A stretch of 64,000 bases of DNA from Brevundimonas sp. NIBR11. GTDB lineage: Bacteria; Pseudomonadota; Alphaproteobacteria; Caulobacterales; Caulobacteraceae. Location: the NCBI RefSeq assembly GCF_027912535.1, contig NZ_CP115465.1, positions 1,654,001-1,718,000 on the forward strand, written 5' to 3'. Positions within the stretch are counted from its first letter, which is position 1, and each line of letters begins with the position of its first letter. A program made the translations under genes and the position numbers. Below, one piece after another: positions 56,853 through 63,739 of this stretch. A model generated the notes under the pieces. The model searched no databases. It saw only the letters and a list, made by a program, of their open reading frames with translations, and was not told the origin of the DNA.

Positions 56853-57221
56853 TTAGCGAGGTGGCGCGGACTGGACGACTGGATCGTTCGCCCAAGGCTC
56901 AGAGGAGTTGGCGGGCCGATCCAGCCATGCAAGACCGCCGATGATGCCGCCGATAGTGATGGCCACTACCGCAAGACCAATCGTCACGATCGCAACGAGA
57001 TTGTTCGTGAGGTCCCGCTTAGTAGGCAGATCGTCGAGCTTTTTGAGGGACGTCTTGATGTCATCAAGATCCCTCCGGAAATACTCGAAATGCGTCTCTA
57101 GGCGGGTGACGCGCTCTTCCATGCCATCAGAGGTGCCACTGCCACCTCCCGTTTTCAAGGGGCGGCGGGCGGTGTCGAACCAGTGAGGGGCCTTTCGGCG
57201 AATGTCGTCCTCTTCGATCAT
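56853..57221 (-). CDS. Coiled-coil protein with C-terminal membrane helix (XhlA-like)
   Basis: A 122-residue protein: MEERVTRLETHFEYFRRDLDDIKTSLKKLDDL forms a coiled coil, followed by NNLVAIVTIGLAVVAITIGGIIGGLAWL, one membrane helix. This architecture is that of XhlA-type lysis-associated or exclusion proteins. It is at the end of the repressor operon, not in a lysis cassette, which favours a prophage-expressed exclusion role (inference). Confidence 0.6.
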   Translation of the reverse strand: MIEEDDIRRKAPHWFDTARRPLKTGGGSGTSDGMEERVTRLETHFEYFRRDLDDIKTSLKKLDDLPTKRDLTNNLVAIVTIGLAVVAITIGGIIGGLAWLDRPANSSEPWANDPVVQSAPPR

Positions 57222-57439
57222 TGGCCAGCCTCATCAAGTTCGTATTTGTCCTCCAACGCCTGCGCTAATTTCAGAAGGTGATCGGGCACTTGGTCCGGAT
57301 CAACTTCCTCTCCCTTGGATATCTTGTTGGCGATGATTGTCAGCTCAGACGCAGCAACCATCGCGAACTCGGCCAGATCGCGCACCGCCGAGCGTAGATC
57401 GCCCCATGTCACCGGGCTGTCGTCTAAACGATCGCTCAA
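57218..57439 (-). CDS. Small acidic protein in the repressor operon
   Basis: A 73-residue helical, acidic protein (MSDRLDDSPVTWGDLRSAVRDLAEFAM ...). It overlaps the coiled-coil gene by four bases. No family recognised. Confidence 0.58.
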   Translation of the reverse strand: MSDRLDDSPVTWGDLRSAVRDLAEFAMVAASELTIIANKISKGEEVDPDQVPDHLLKLAQALEDKYELDEAGQ

Positions 57440-57470
57440 GATGCTTCCCCCTGCCCCAGCATGAGAGGGG

Positions 57471-57959
57471 TCAATGCCGTTGAAGCGCCGCTATGCGCTG
57501 TTGGTATTCGTCCTGCAGCCTGTTGATCTCGTCGCCCTTGGCATTTGCTGCCTGCGTTGGTCCCGGCGCCCAACCGGCAGCCTCGGCGGCAGCCAGAAGG
57601 CTCTCGCGTTCCGCTGACAAGGGGGCGCGCTTCGCTTCCATCTCCAACTGAAGCCTGTTGACCTCGGCAATGTTTGCGTCGGCGCGATTAATGAGTTCGA
57701 TCGCCTCGGCGACCGTTGATGGATCCTTGCCCGCCTCGTTTACGAGGGGCGGAATGCCCATAGCGTTACCCATTGCGCGGCCGGCCACATATCGAGTGAA
57801 GGCTGCCCGGTCGGTAGGCTCCAAACGGTTGGCGATCCGCTGAACTTGGGCGCCATCCTCAAGCAGCTCAGGCGTGATGGGCGTCGCTTTCGGGTCGCCT
57901 GCGCCAGATCCACAAGCCGCAAGCATCACCGTGAGCGCGATCGGTGCCAAGTATCTCAT
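57471..57959 (-). CDS. Lipoprotein encoded behind the phage repressor
   Basis: A 162-residue lipoprotein with lipobox LAAC at 13-16 and a long helical mature part with a heptad-like region (INRADANIAEVNRLQLEMEAKRAPLSAERESLL). Its ATG overlaps the repressor stop (ATGA), so it is made in the lysogen. Envelope lipoproteins in this position often block superinfection; here that is inference. Confidence 0.7.
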   Translation of the reverse strand: MRYLAPIALTVMLAACGSGAGDPKATPITPELLEDGAQVQRIANRLEPTDRAAFTRYVAGRAMGNAMGIPPLVNEAGKDPSTVAEAIELINRADANIAEVNRLQLEMEAKRAPLSAERESLLAAAEAAGWAPGPTQAANAKGDEINRLQDEYQQRIAALQRH

Positions 57960-58477
57960 CCGTCGGTCCCCGTCCGTTTGAATACTCGAAGCATCTCTAG
58001 CGCCCTGGGCCTATCCTCTGGAGCAATGTCAGAGAAGAGTTCTGCCGCCTCAACGTTGACGTCGTCTGGGTCGGTCCTGAGCCGTCCCTGTCCCACCCCA
58101 AACGCATCGGCAAAACGGGCCAAGACCTTCGGTGAAAGCGGAATCTCGCCGGCCTCCACACCGCGGACGTAAGCCTCGTCCGATCCGATCTTCTCCGCGA
58201 GCTCTGCCTCGGTCCAGAAGCGCGACAGCCGCCAGGGGCGGATGAAGTTCGTGGGCGACGGGCTGCCAAATAGATCCTCGATCCGCAGTCCGACTGCGCT
58301 GGCTAGCTGGGCCTCGGTATCACCCCGGAGGCTACGCGTCGGCGAGCCGGACGACTTCGTGTAGCTATGCAGCGTCGTGTACGGGATGCCCGCGTGCTCA
58401 GCGAGCGACTTGGCGTTCCAGTCGGACGTGTCCAGCCAGTCAAGGAAATGCGCGCGCCGGCGCTCCGCGAGTTGCAT
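57956..58477 (-). CDS. Phage repressor with two helix-turn-helix domains (CI-like)
   Basis: A 173-residue protein. HTH 1 is at about residues 22-60 (AKSLAEHAGIPYTTLHSYTK), HTH 2 at about 90-130 (TEAELAEKIGSDEAYVRGVEAGEIPLSPKVLARFADAFGV), a canonical Xre unit. There is no LexA/S24 self-cleavage domain and no catalytic Ser-Lys pair. It is divergent from the Cro-like gene across three operators. The ATG has no clear Shine-Dalgarno and sits at the predicted transcription start. Confidence 0.82.
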   Translation of the reverse strand: MQLAERRRAHFLDWLDTSDWNAKSLAEHAGIPYTTLHSYTKSSGSPTRSLRGDTEAQLASAVGLRIEDLFGSPSPTNFIRPWRLSRFWTEAELAEKIGSDEAYVRGVEAGEIPLSPKVLARFADAFGVGQGRLRTDPDDVNVEAAELFSDIAPEDRPRALEMLRVFKRTGTDG

Positions 58478-58482
58478 GGACC

Positions 58483-58513
58483 ATTCTATGGCATGCGCTA
58501 CGACAAATCGTAA
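58483..58513 (-). promoter_or_regulatory. Candidate repressor promoter PRM
   Basis: On the minus strand TAGAAT (58488-58483) lies six bases before the repressor ATG; TTACGA (58513-58508) is 19 bases upstream as a weak -35. Transcription would start at or next to the ATG, giving a leaderless message as for lambda cI from PRM. Confidence 0.45.
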
Positions 58514-58514
58514 C
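58497..58514. promoter_or_regulatory. Operator OR3
   Basis: TACGA-CAAA-TCGTA, a perfect 5-bp core palindrome with the same half-sites as OL and the other OR sites. It overlaps the -35/spacer of the repressor promoter, so binding would limit repressor synthesis. Confidence 0.65.
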
Positions 58515-58530
58515 TTCGATGTTTCGTATT
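58513..58530. promoter_or_regulatory. Operator OR2
   Basis: ACTTCGA-TGTT-TCGTATT: one perfect half-site and one with two changes. Centred 16 bp from OR3 and 31 bp from OR1. Confidence 0.65.
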
Positions 58531-58534
58531 TCGC

Positions 58535-58563
58535 TTGCTTCAAAATACGAGCTTTCGTATTAC
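58535..58563 (+). promoter_or_regulatory. Candidate early rightward promoter PR
   Basis: TTGCTT at 58535-58540 and TATTAC at 58558-58563 with 17 bases between; OR1 fills the spacer and overlaps the -10. The start point falls at about 58570, so the Cro-like message is leaderless or nearly so. Confidence 0.6.
58544..58561. promoter_or_regulatory. Operator OR1
   Basis: AATACGA-GCTT-TCGTATT, a perfect 7-bp palindrome identical in both arms to OL2. Confidence 0.75.
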
Positions 58564-58570
58564 TTGGCTT

Positions 58571-58789
58571 ATGGACGACCTCAGCCGCCTTATCCGAACT
58601 ATCGAAACCGTCGCGAATGAGGAGGGCCTGCCCGCTCTCTCTAAGCGAAGCGGCGTTCCGTACACGACATTGATCGACTGGCAGCGCGCTGGTTGGCGGC
58701 CGAAGGCGGTCCAGACGCTCGAACGTATCGTTGCTGCGGCCAAGGCTGACCCCGCCAACGACACCCTCCCCCAATCAGAGGCGGCGTGA
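58571..58789 (+). CDS. Cro-like repressor
   Basis: A 72-residue HTH protein (LPALSKRSGVPYTTLIDWQRAGWRPKAVQTLERIVAAA). The recognition helix GVPYTTL is almost the same as GIPYTTL in the first HTH of the divergent repressor, which fits both proteins reading the same operators. The ATG lies ten bases after OR1 with no Shine-Dalgarno. Stop is followed by a hairpin. Confidence 0.82.
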   Translation: MDDLSRLIRTIETVANEEGLPALSKRSGVPYTTLIDWQRAGWRPKAVQTLERIVAAAKADPANDTLPQSEAA

Positions 58790-58843
58790 GCCATGCCCCT
58801 CGCTGAGACGCGACACTCTTCCCGCCCCCTCCAGGGTGTCGCC

Positions 58844-58880
58844 AGCCCCGGCCGTCGACTAGCTCCCCACGGTCGGGGCT
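58844..58880 (+). terminator. Candidate early terminator behind the Cro-like gene
   Basis: AGCCCCGGCCGT (58844-58855) pairs with ACGGTCGGGGCT (58869-58880), one G-U pair, 13-base loop, no T-run. The position is that of lambda tR1. Weak evidence without a T-tract. Confidence 0.35.
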
Positions 58881-58901
58881 GCCTTCTCATGGGAGGCACC
58901 G

Positions 58902-59213
58902 GTGCGACGGTCTGAGGCCGCCGCCATCTTCAACGCGCGGGCCGCCTTTCACTGCCTTGTCCTGATCCAGGAGGCGTTTGTTGACGGCAACGAGGTGGGG
59001 GCGCGGGAAGCGCTCGCGCATCTCGCAAAAATTGTCGCTCCGTCGATACCGCTCCTGGACGAACTCCTCGCCCAGGATCAGGCCGCACAGGCTCTGCACC
59101 TCCAGAAGCGGCCCATGCGCGTCATCTGCGCCATCGGCATGCCCCAGCCACATCCTGACGCCGCGAACCCGCACGTCTCGCCTCCTGAACAACCCAATCC
59201 GTCTGTCGCCTGA
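58902..59213 (+). CDS. Phage protein of unknown function
   Basis: A 103-residue protein with a helical N-terminal part (AAAIFNARAAFHCLVLIQEAFVDGNEVGAREALAHLAKI) and a Pro-rich tail. The start is GTG with GGGAGG five bases upstream. No family recognised. Confidence 0.62.
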   Translation: MRRSEAAAIFNARAAFHCLVLIQEAFVDGNEVGAREALAHLAKIVAPSIPLLDELLAQDQAAQALHLQKRPMRVICAIGMPQPHPDAANPHVSPPEQPNPSVA

Positions 59214-59255
59214 GGGCGGCCCCGCCGTCACGCCAATAGAGCCTGAGAACAAAGC

Positions 59256-59717
59256 ATGGCCGAACGTCTGACCTTCCTGGAGCACGCCGCGCTCGCCCGC
59301 CGGCTGATCGACAACCTGGGCGGACCTAAGAAGGCGGCGAAGCACTGCCGCGTCGGGGAGAGCGACCTGTCGCTGTATCAAAACCCCAATCGGCCCGACC
59401 GCATCATGCCGGCGGACGTCATCAGCGCACTGCAGATCGTCGGGGGCACGACCGAATACAGCGATGCGCTCACGGCGGAAGTCGATCAACCCGACCTGGT
59501 CGTCGCCGATCCGCTGCACCATGCCTGCGGCCTGATCCGTGAAGCCTCGGACGCCCTGAGCGCCATCGAGAAATCGGTCGCCGACGGCATCGTCTCTCCC
59601 GCCGAGTTCACCGTCTGCGAGACGGAGCTCGCCGAGCTAGAGGCCCGCCTCCCCATCATCCGCGCCGGCCTCCGCAGCAAGATGCTCGCTGCCCACGACG
59701 TTCGCCGCGCCGCCTGA
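59256..59717 (+). CDS. CII-like phage regulator
   Basis: A 153-residue protein. LIDNLGGPKKAAKHCRVGESDLSLYQNPNRPDRIMPADVISALQIVGG follows the helix-turn-helix style of the phage CII/regulatory family found in proteobacterial phages. The position after the Cro-like gene is that of cII in lambda. It may activate repressor or integrase synthesis; assignment is moderate. Confidence 0.62.
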   Translation: MAERLTFLEHAALARRLIDNLGGPKKAAKHCRVGESDLSLYQNPNRPDRIMPADVISALQIVGGTTEYSDALTAEVDQPDLVVADPLHHACGLIREASDALSAIEKSVADGIVSPAEFTVCETELAELEARLPIIRAGLRSKMLAAHDVRRAA

Positions 59718-59767
59718 ACCACCAACGGGACCGACCGGCCCGCTGACCGGTCGAACAGGAGGGCCAG

Positions 59768-60325
59768 ATGGCCAGGAAACTGAAAGAGACCCCGCCCGAC
59801 GCCGGTTCGTCCCCGTCGATCCCCAATGCGAACGAGGAAGCGAACTTCCTGTCGCACCTCAACAAGCTGAGGGGCCAGGAGAACAAGGTCGCCATCGCCA
59901 AGGCCGCCTACGACGCCGAGAAGTCGACGATGACGGACATGTTCCGCGACGCGAAGGCCGATGGCTTCAAGCGCAAGGAACTGCAGTCCATCCTCGACGA
60001 CGGCAAGGCCAGCCGACGCGACCTGGTGGCCGAGGAGGAGCGCCGGGCCCAACTCCGCATCTGGGCCGGTCTGCCGGCTGGAACGCAGCCCGATCTGTTC
60101 GGCCTGGGCGACACCGCCCGCGATGCCGTCGACGCCGACGCGCACGGCTATGCCATGGGCCGCCGGGGTGAGGACGAGATCCCGCCGGACTGGATCGCCC
60201 CGCCGCATCACCCCGACTTCTCGCAGGGCTGGAAGAGGGCGCAGGCCGAGCTTGCCGCCAACTTCACCAAAACGCCTGACACCGCCAACGACGACAGCGC
60301 CGCCCCGGAAGCCGAGGCCGCCTGA
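59768..60325 (+). CDS. Phage protein with GapR-like and RMF-like parts
   Basis: A 185-residue protein. Residues about 28-85 (IAKAAYDAEKSTMTDMFRDAKADGFKRKELQSIL) resemble the DUF2312/GapR coiled-coil DNA-binding family. The region near 118-158 (AHGYAMGRRGEDEIPP ... FSQGWKRAQAEL) has the GY-G-G-P-GW-AQ spacing of ribosome modulation factor. Both are pattern resemblances. GGAGGGCCAG precedes the ATG. Confidence 0.6.
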   Translation: MARKLKETPPDAGSSPSIPNANEEANFLSHLNKLRGQENKVAIAKAAYDAEKSTMTDMFRDAKADGFKRKELQSILDDGKASRRDLVAEEERRAQLRIWAGLPAGTQPDLFGLGDTARDAVDADAHGYAMGRRGEDEIPPDWIAPPHHPDFSQGWKRAQAELAANFTKTPDTANDDSAAPEAEAA

Positions 60326-60834
60326 TGTACCTCGCGCTCGACCTGGCCACCTGCACCGGCTTCTGCTTCGGAGAGCCCGACACCGGCGAACTGCCGACGA
60401 TCGGTCATATCCGCCTGCCGAAGACCGGCGAGGACGTCGGCTCCTTCCTCATCGCCTTTGAGGTCTGGCTGACGGAGAAGGTGCGCCAGGTCGAGCCGAG
60501 CCTTCTGCTCTTCGAGGCACCCATCCTCGCCTCCAGCGTGACGACGCACGTCACACGCAAGCTCCACGCCCTCGCCGGCATCACCGAAATGGTCGCGAAC
60601 CGCGCCAAAGTCGAATGCGCCGAGGTTTTCCCGGTCACGGTCAAAAAGGCCCTCACCGGCTCCGGTCGGGCGGACAAGGACGAAATGGTCCGCGCCGCCC
60701 GCGCCTACGGTTTCAACCCAGCCGTCCCCGACGAAGCGGACGCCTTCGGTCTGTGGCTCCACGCCGTCAGGACCCGGTTCCCCAAGGATGCCGGACGCTG
60801 GGATCCCCTGAACTTCACCCCGAGGGCAGCATGA
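60325..60834 (+). CDS. RuvC-like Holliday junction resolvase
   Basis: A 169-residue RNase H-fold nuclease. Catalytic acidic residues fit the RuvC pattern: Asp6 in ALDLAT, Glu64 in LLFEAP, and Asp136/Asp139 in PDEADAFGLW. Phage copies resolve branched replication or recombination intermediates. The ATG overlaps the previous stop and its own stop overlaps the GcrA-like gene. Confidence 0.85.
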   Translation: MYLALDLATCTGFCFGEPDTGELPTIGHIRLPKTGEDVGSFLIAFEVWLTEKVRQVEPSLLLFEAPILASSVTTHVTRKLHALAGITEMVANRAKVECAEVFPVTVKKALTGSGRADKDEMVRAARAYGFNPAVPDEADAFGLWLHAVRTRFPKDAGRWDPLNFTPRAA

Positions 60835-61601
60835 CGATCGTACACTGGACCAAAGACATGGACGACGTGCTCGATGAGCAGTGGGCGCTCCTGACACCAA
60901 GCGAAGCAATCGCCGCAATGATCGGCGTAAGTCCGGATCAACTCCGCTATCGCGCGCGCCGCCGCGAGCTGGCGAAACGCCCAGCCGGCAAGCCGAAGGT
61001 CGATCCCGAGAGCACCTGGGGCGACCCTGCTAAAGTGGCGGAGCTTTCCAAGATGTGGATTGCTGGTCTGTCCGCTTCGACTATCGGCGCAAAGCTGAAG
61101 GTCGGCCGGGCTGCTGTTATCGGCAAGGTTCACCGGCTCGGGCTGTCTCGCGTGGGCCGGGAGCCAGCTTCAGCCCCGTCACGCCTCCCGAAGGCTCCGA
61201 TCGTTGCGCGTGACCGTCACGTCGGCAGGACTGGCGACCGATTCAAGCCCAAGGCCCCAAAGCCCGCCGATCAGTCGCCTTTCGCTGGCCGGGCTACATC
61301 ACCCTCTGAGGCAGCAAAGAAACGAGCCGATGCCCAAATGGCCGGTCTCCAGTCCATCCTCCAGGCAGCCGAACCAGCGAACGACGACGCAATCCCCCTG
61401 ATCAACCGCCGAGCCTTCCAATGCTCCTGGCCAGTCGGCGAGCCGGACCGCCGGGCTGAACAACTCTGCTGCGGCCAGCCTGTGATCGGCGAGCGCACCA
61501 AGTCCACCCAGACCTACTGCGACAGACACCGCCAGCGGGCTGCACCGAACGGCATCCCTATCGCACGCGACCTGATCCGCTCAGTTCGGAGGGCGGCATG
61601 A
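60831..61601 (+). CDS. GcrA-family cell-cycle regulator homologue
   Basis: A 256-residue protein. Residues 63-108 carry the GcrA core: W at 63, KVAELSKMWIAGLSASTIGAKL and AVIGKVHRLGLS. The C-terminal part (CSWPVGEP ... LCCGQPVIGE ... YCDRH, about 197-240) matches the RNA-polymerase-binding end of GcrA. An extra N-terminal 60 residues (LTPSEAIAAMIGVSPDQLRYRARRREL) look like another HTH. Host GcrA reads GANTC-methylated promoters with sigma-70; the phage copy could redirect that. The ATG overlaps the resolvase stop, with GAGGG upstream. Confidence 0.85.
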   Translation: MTIVHWTKDMDDVLDEQWALLTPSEAIAAMIGVSPDQLRYRARRRELAKRPAGKPKVDPESTWGDPAKVAELSKMWIAGLSASTIGAKLKVGRAAVIGKVHRLGLSRVGREPASAPSRLPKAPIVARDRHVGRTGDRFKPKAPKPADQSPFAGRATSPSEAAKKRADAQMAGLQSILQAAEPANDDAIPLINRRAFQCSWPVGEPDRRAEQLCCGQPVIGERTKSTQTYCDRHRQRAAPNGIPIARDLIRSVRRAA

Positions 61602-61792
61602 CCGAGCCCGCTGCCCGCGCCAAGAACATCGCCGCGACCATTGTGATCGAGACCAGCCGCATCGAGGGAAGCCTCCGGGTCATCCGTGACGTCGGTGGCA
61701 TCAGCGCCGCCCAGACGGCGGCGACCGTCGCTCTGCGTCGCATCACCCGCAAGGCCATGAACGACAACGAAGCCGAGGGGTGGATCGCATGA
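61598..61792 (+). CDS. Small phage protein of unknown function
   Basis: A 64-residue helical protein (MTEPAARAKNIAATIVIETSRIEG ...). ATGA overlaps at both ends. Not recognised. Confidence 0.58.
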   Translation: MTEPAARAKNIAATIVIETSRIEGSLRVIRDVGGISAAQTAATVALRRITRKAMNDNEAEGWIA

Positions 61793-62136
61793 GCCGCGCC
61801 GAGAACCGCATCATCGACCGGATTGACCGCCGCCGGGAGCGAAAGGCCGAGACCCAAGTCCGCGAACTCCGCAGGCTCCAGATCGGAGAGGACGCCCGCG
61901 CCCGCGTGAACTGCGCCGCGCTGAACTTCGACGACCCGGCTGAACGGCTGGAGTGGCTCAAGGCAGCTGCCTGGAAAATCCGCGCGCTGTTCGTCTCCGT
62001 ACAGGACGATGCCGGCGCCGTGGCGTTCTTCGGCTCTCTGGCCGCAGCGCACGATAGCGTCCTGCCTCGGGCGATCAGCAAAGCCAATGCAGAGCGGCTG
62101 TTCACCAAAGCGGCCAACGACGGAGGGCCGGAGTGA
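61789..62136 (+). CDS. Phage protein of unknown function
   Basis: A 115-residue charged, helical protein starting MSRAENRIIDRIDRRRERKAETQVRELRRL; the start ATG overlaps the previous stop. No family recognised. Confidence 0.6.
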   Translation: MSRAENRIIDRIDRRRERKAETQVRELRRLQIGEDARARVNCAALNFDDPAERLEWLKAAAWKIRALFVSVQDDAGAVAFFGSLAAAHDSVLPRAISKANAERLFTKAANDGGPE

Positions 62137-62315
62137 ACCGGAAAGACCTCGTAGCCTTCGAACAGCACTACGCCTCGATGCTTCGCCGGGAGGCGAAGGC
62201 TCGGGCGAAGCGATACCCGGCGATCGCTGACCAGCTGACGCGCTGGGCGGACGCTGCTGTTGCCCGTGCTGAGACCGTCCGGTGTGGCCCCCTGTTCTCG
62301 GGAGCACCCGAGTAA
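62133..62315 (+). CDS. Small basic phage protein
   Basis: A 60-residue helical protein (MNRKDLVAFEQHYASMLRREAKARAKRYPAIADQL ...). The GTG start overlaps the stop before it (GTGA) and the stop overlaps the dnaB ATG by one base. Confidence 0.58.
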   Translation: MNRKDLVAFEQHYASMLRREAKARAKRYPAIADQLTRWADAAVARAETVRCGPLFSGAPE

Positions 62316-63739
62316 TGGATCCACGCGACCAGAACCCTGGCCTCTCTCTCCCGGCCAACCTTGAAGCGGAGCAGGCGCTGCTGGGCATCCTGCTCTATGA
62401 GCCGACCGCGCTCCGCGAGGTTCAGGACCGGGTGTCGGCGGCTGACTTCTCCGAACCGTTTTATCAACGCCTCTTCGCCGCGGCCTGCGAAGGCATCCAG
62501 CAGCAGGGCCAAGCCGATAGCGCTCTTCTGTCCGGCAAACTGGCCAACGATCCCGCCTGGGGTGACTTCGGCGGCGCGGCGGGTCTTGGTGACCTGATCG
62601 AAAAGGCCGGATCGCCGAAACTCGCCGCAGACTATGCTCTCCAGATCGCCGACGCGGCCATCCGACGGCGCTTGATAACCATGGGCCATGAGGCCGTGAC
62701 GCGCGCCTATGCCGACTATCTGTCTGGGTTCGAGGCGATCGCCGCCACCCGTGCCGCGCTGGAAGACGCCGAGCGCGGCTCTGCCCCCGAGGACGCACTG
62801 TTCGTCAACGCCAACGATGCCGCCCTAGCTCGCATGGACCGGCTCGAGATCGAGGTCGCCACCGGGAAACCCAAGGGCATCCAGACCGGCCTCTCCAGCT
62901 TCGACAAGCGCCTCGGTGGCCTGATGCCGGGTTCGGTCATCGTCCTCGCCGGGCGGCCAGGCATGGGCAAGACTGCCTTGCTGGGCAACGTCCTCTACGG
63001 CGCCGCCATCATGAACTCGAACAAGCTGTTCGCGGGCTTCTCCCTGGAGATGGACACCGACCAGCTCAACGACCGTGCCCTGTCCCGCCTGACGGTCGAC
63101 GAGGATCAGCCAGTGTCGTTTTCGGACATCGCCAAGGTGCGGCCGCTCACATCGTTCGACCTTGCCGCACTTCATCGCGCCAAGAACCGCATTCCTCGAA
63201 ACCTCTGGCTCCGCGATCGGGCCGGGGTGTCCGTCGAGGACGTAGCTCGCGCCGTCTGGGCGATGAAGCGCCGCGGCGACCTTGGCGCCATCGGGATCGA
63301 CTACCTGCAGCTGATGAAGCGCCCCGCCCTCGCCGGCCGGAACGAGGCTAGCGCCATCGCCGAGATGACCGGGGCCCTGAAGAACCTAGCACGCGAGGCC
63401 AAGATCTCGATCCTCCTGCTGTCCCAGCTCAACCGATCGGTCGAGAGCCGCGACGACAAGCGTCCGATGCTGTCGGACCTGCGAGAGTCGGGCTCCATCG
63501 AGCAGGACGCTGACGCCGTCCTCTTCCCCTATCGCGAGGTCTACTACCTTCAGAAGGCAGAGCCGAAGCCTGACCCGACCGGGATGAACGGCGCGCACTT
63601 CGAGTGGGAGATGCAGGTCGAGAGCTTGCGGACCCACATGGACGTCATCGTCGCCAAGAACCGCCACGGCTCGGAGGGCGCGGAGCCGCAGTCCTACCGC
63701 GCCGAGATCGACCTCATTGAAGACCGGAGGGCCGCATGA
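62315..63739 (+). CDS. dnaB: Replicative DnaB-like helicase
   Basis: A 474-residue hexameric helicase. N-terminal DnaB domain (ANLEAEQALLGILLYEPTALREV), Walker A GRPGMGKT at 213-220, Walker B IGIDYLQLM near 320, and the LSQLNRSVESRDDKRPMLSDLRESGSIEQDADAVLF region. It unwinds phage DNA. The start ATG overlaps the previous stop (TAATG). The next gene overlaps by four bases. Confidence 0.93.
   Translation: MDPRDQNPGLSLPANLEAEQALLGILLYEPTALREVQDRVSAADFSEPFYQRLFAAACEGIQQQGQADSALLSGKLANDPAWGDFGGAAGLGDLIEKAGSPKLAADYALQIADAAIRRRLITMGHEAVTRAYADYLSGFEAIAATRAALEDAERGSAPEDALFVNANDAALARMDRLEIEVATGKPKGIQTGLSSFDKRLGGLMPGSVIVLAGRPGMGKTALLGNVLYGAAIMNSNKLFAGFSLEMDTDQLNDRALSRLTVDEDQPVSFSDIAKVRPLTSFDLAALHRAKNRIPRNLWLRDRAGVSVEDVARAVWAMKRRGDLGAIGIDYLQLMKRPALAGRNEASAIAEMTGALKNLAREAKISILLLSQLNRSVESRDDKRPMLSDLRESGSIEQDADAVLFPYREVYYLQKAEPKPDPTGMNGAHFEWEMQVESLRTHMDVIVAKNRHGSEGAEPQSYRAEIDLIEDRRAA

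Noticed and set aside
58887-60211. Leftward frames opposite the CII-like and GapR-like genes
   Set aside because: No start signals and against the direction of the early rightward operon.
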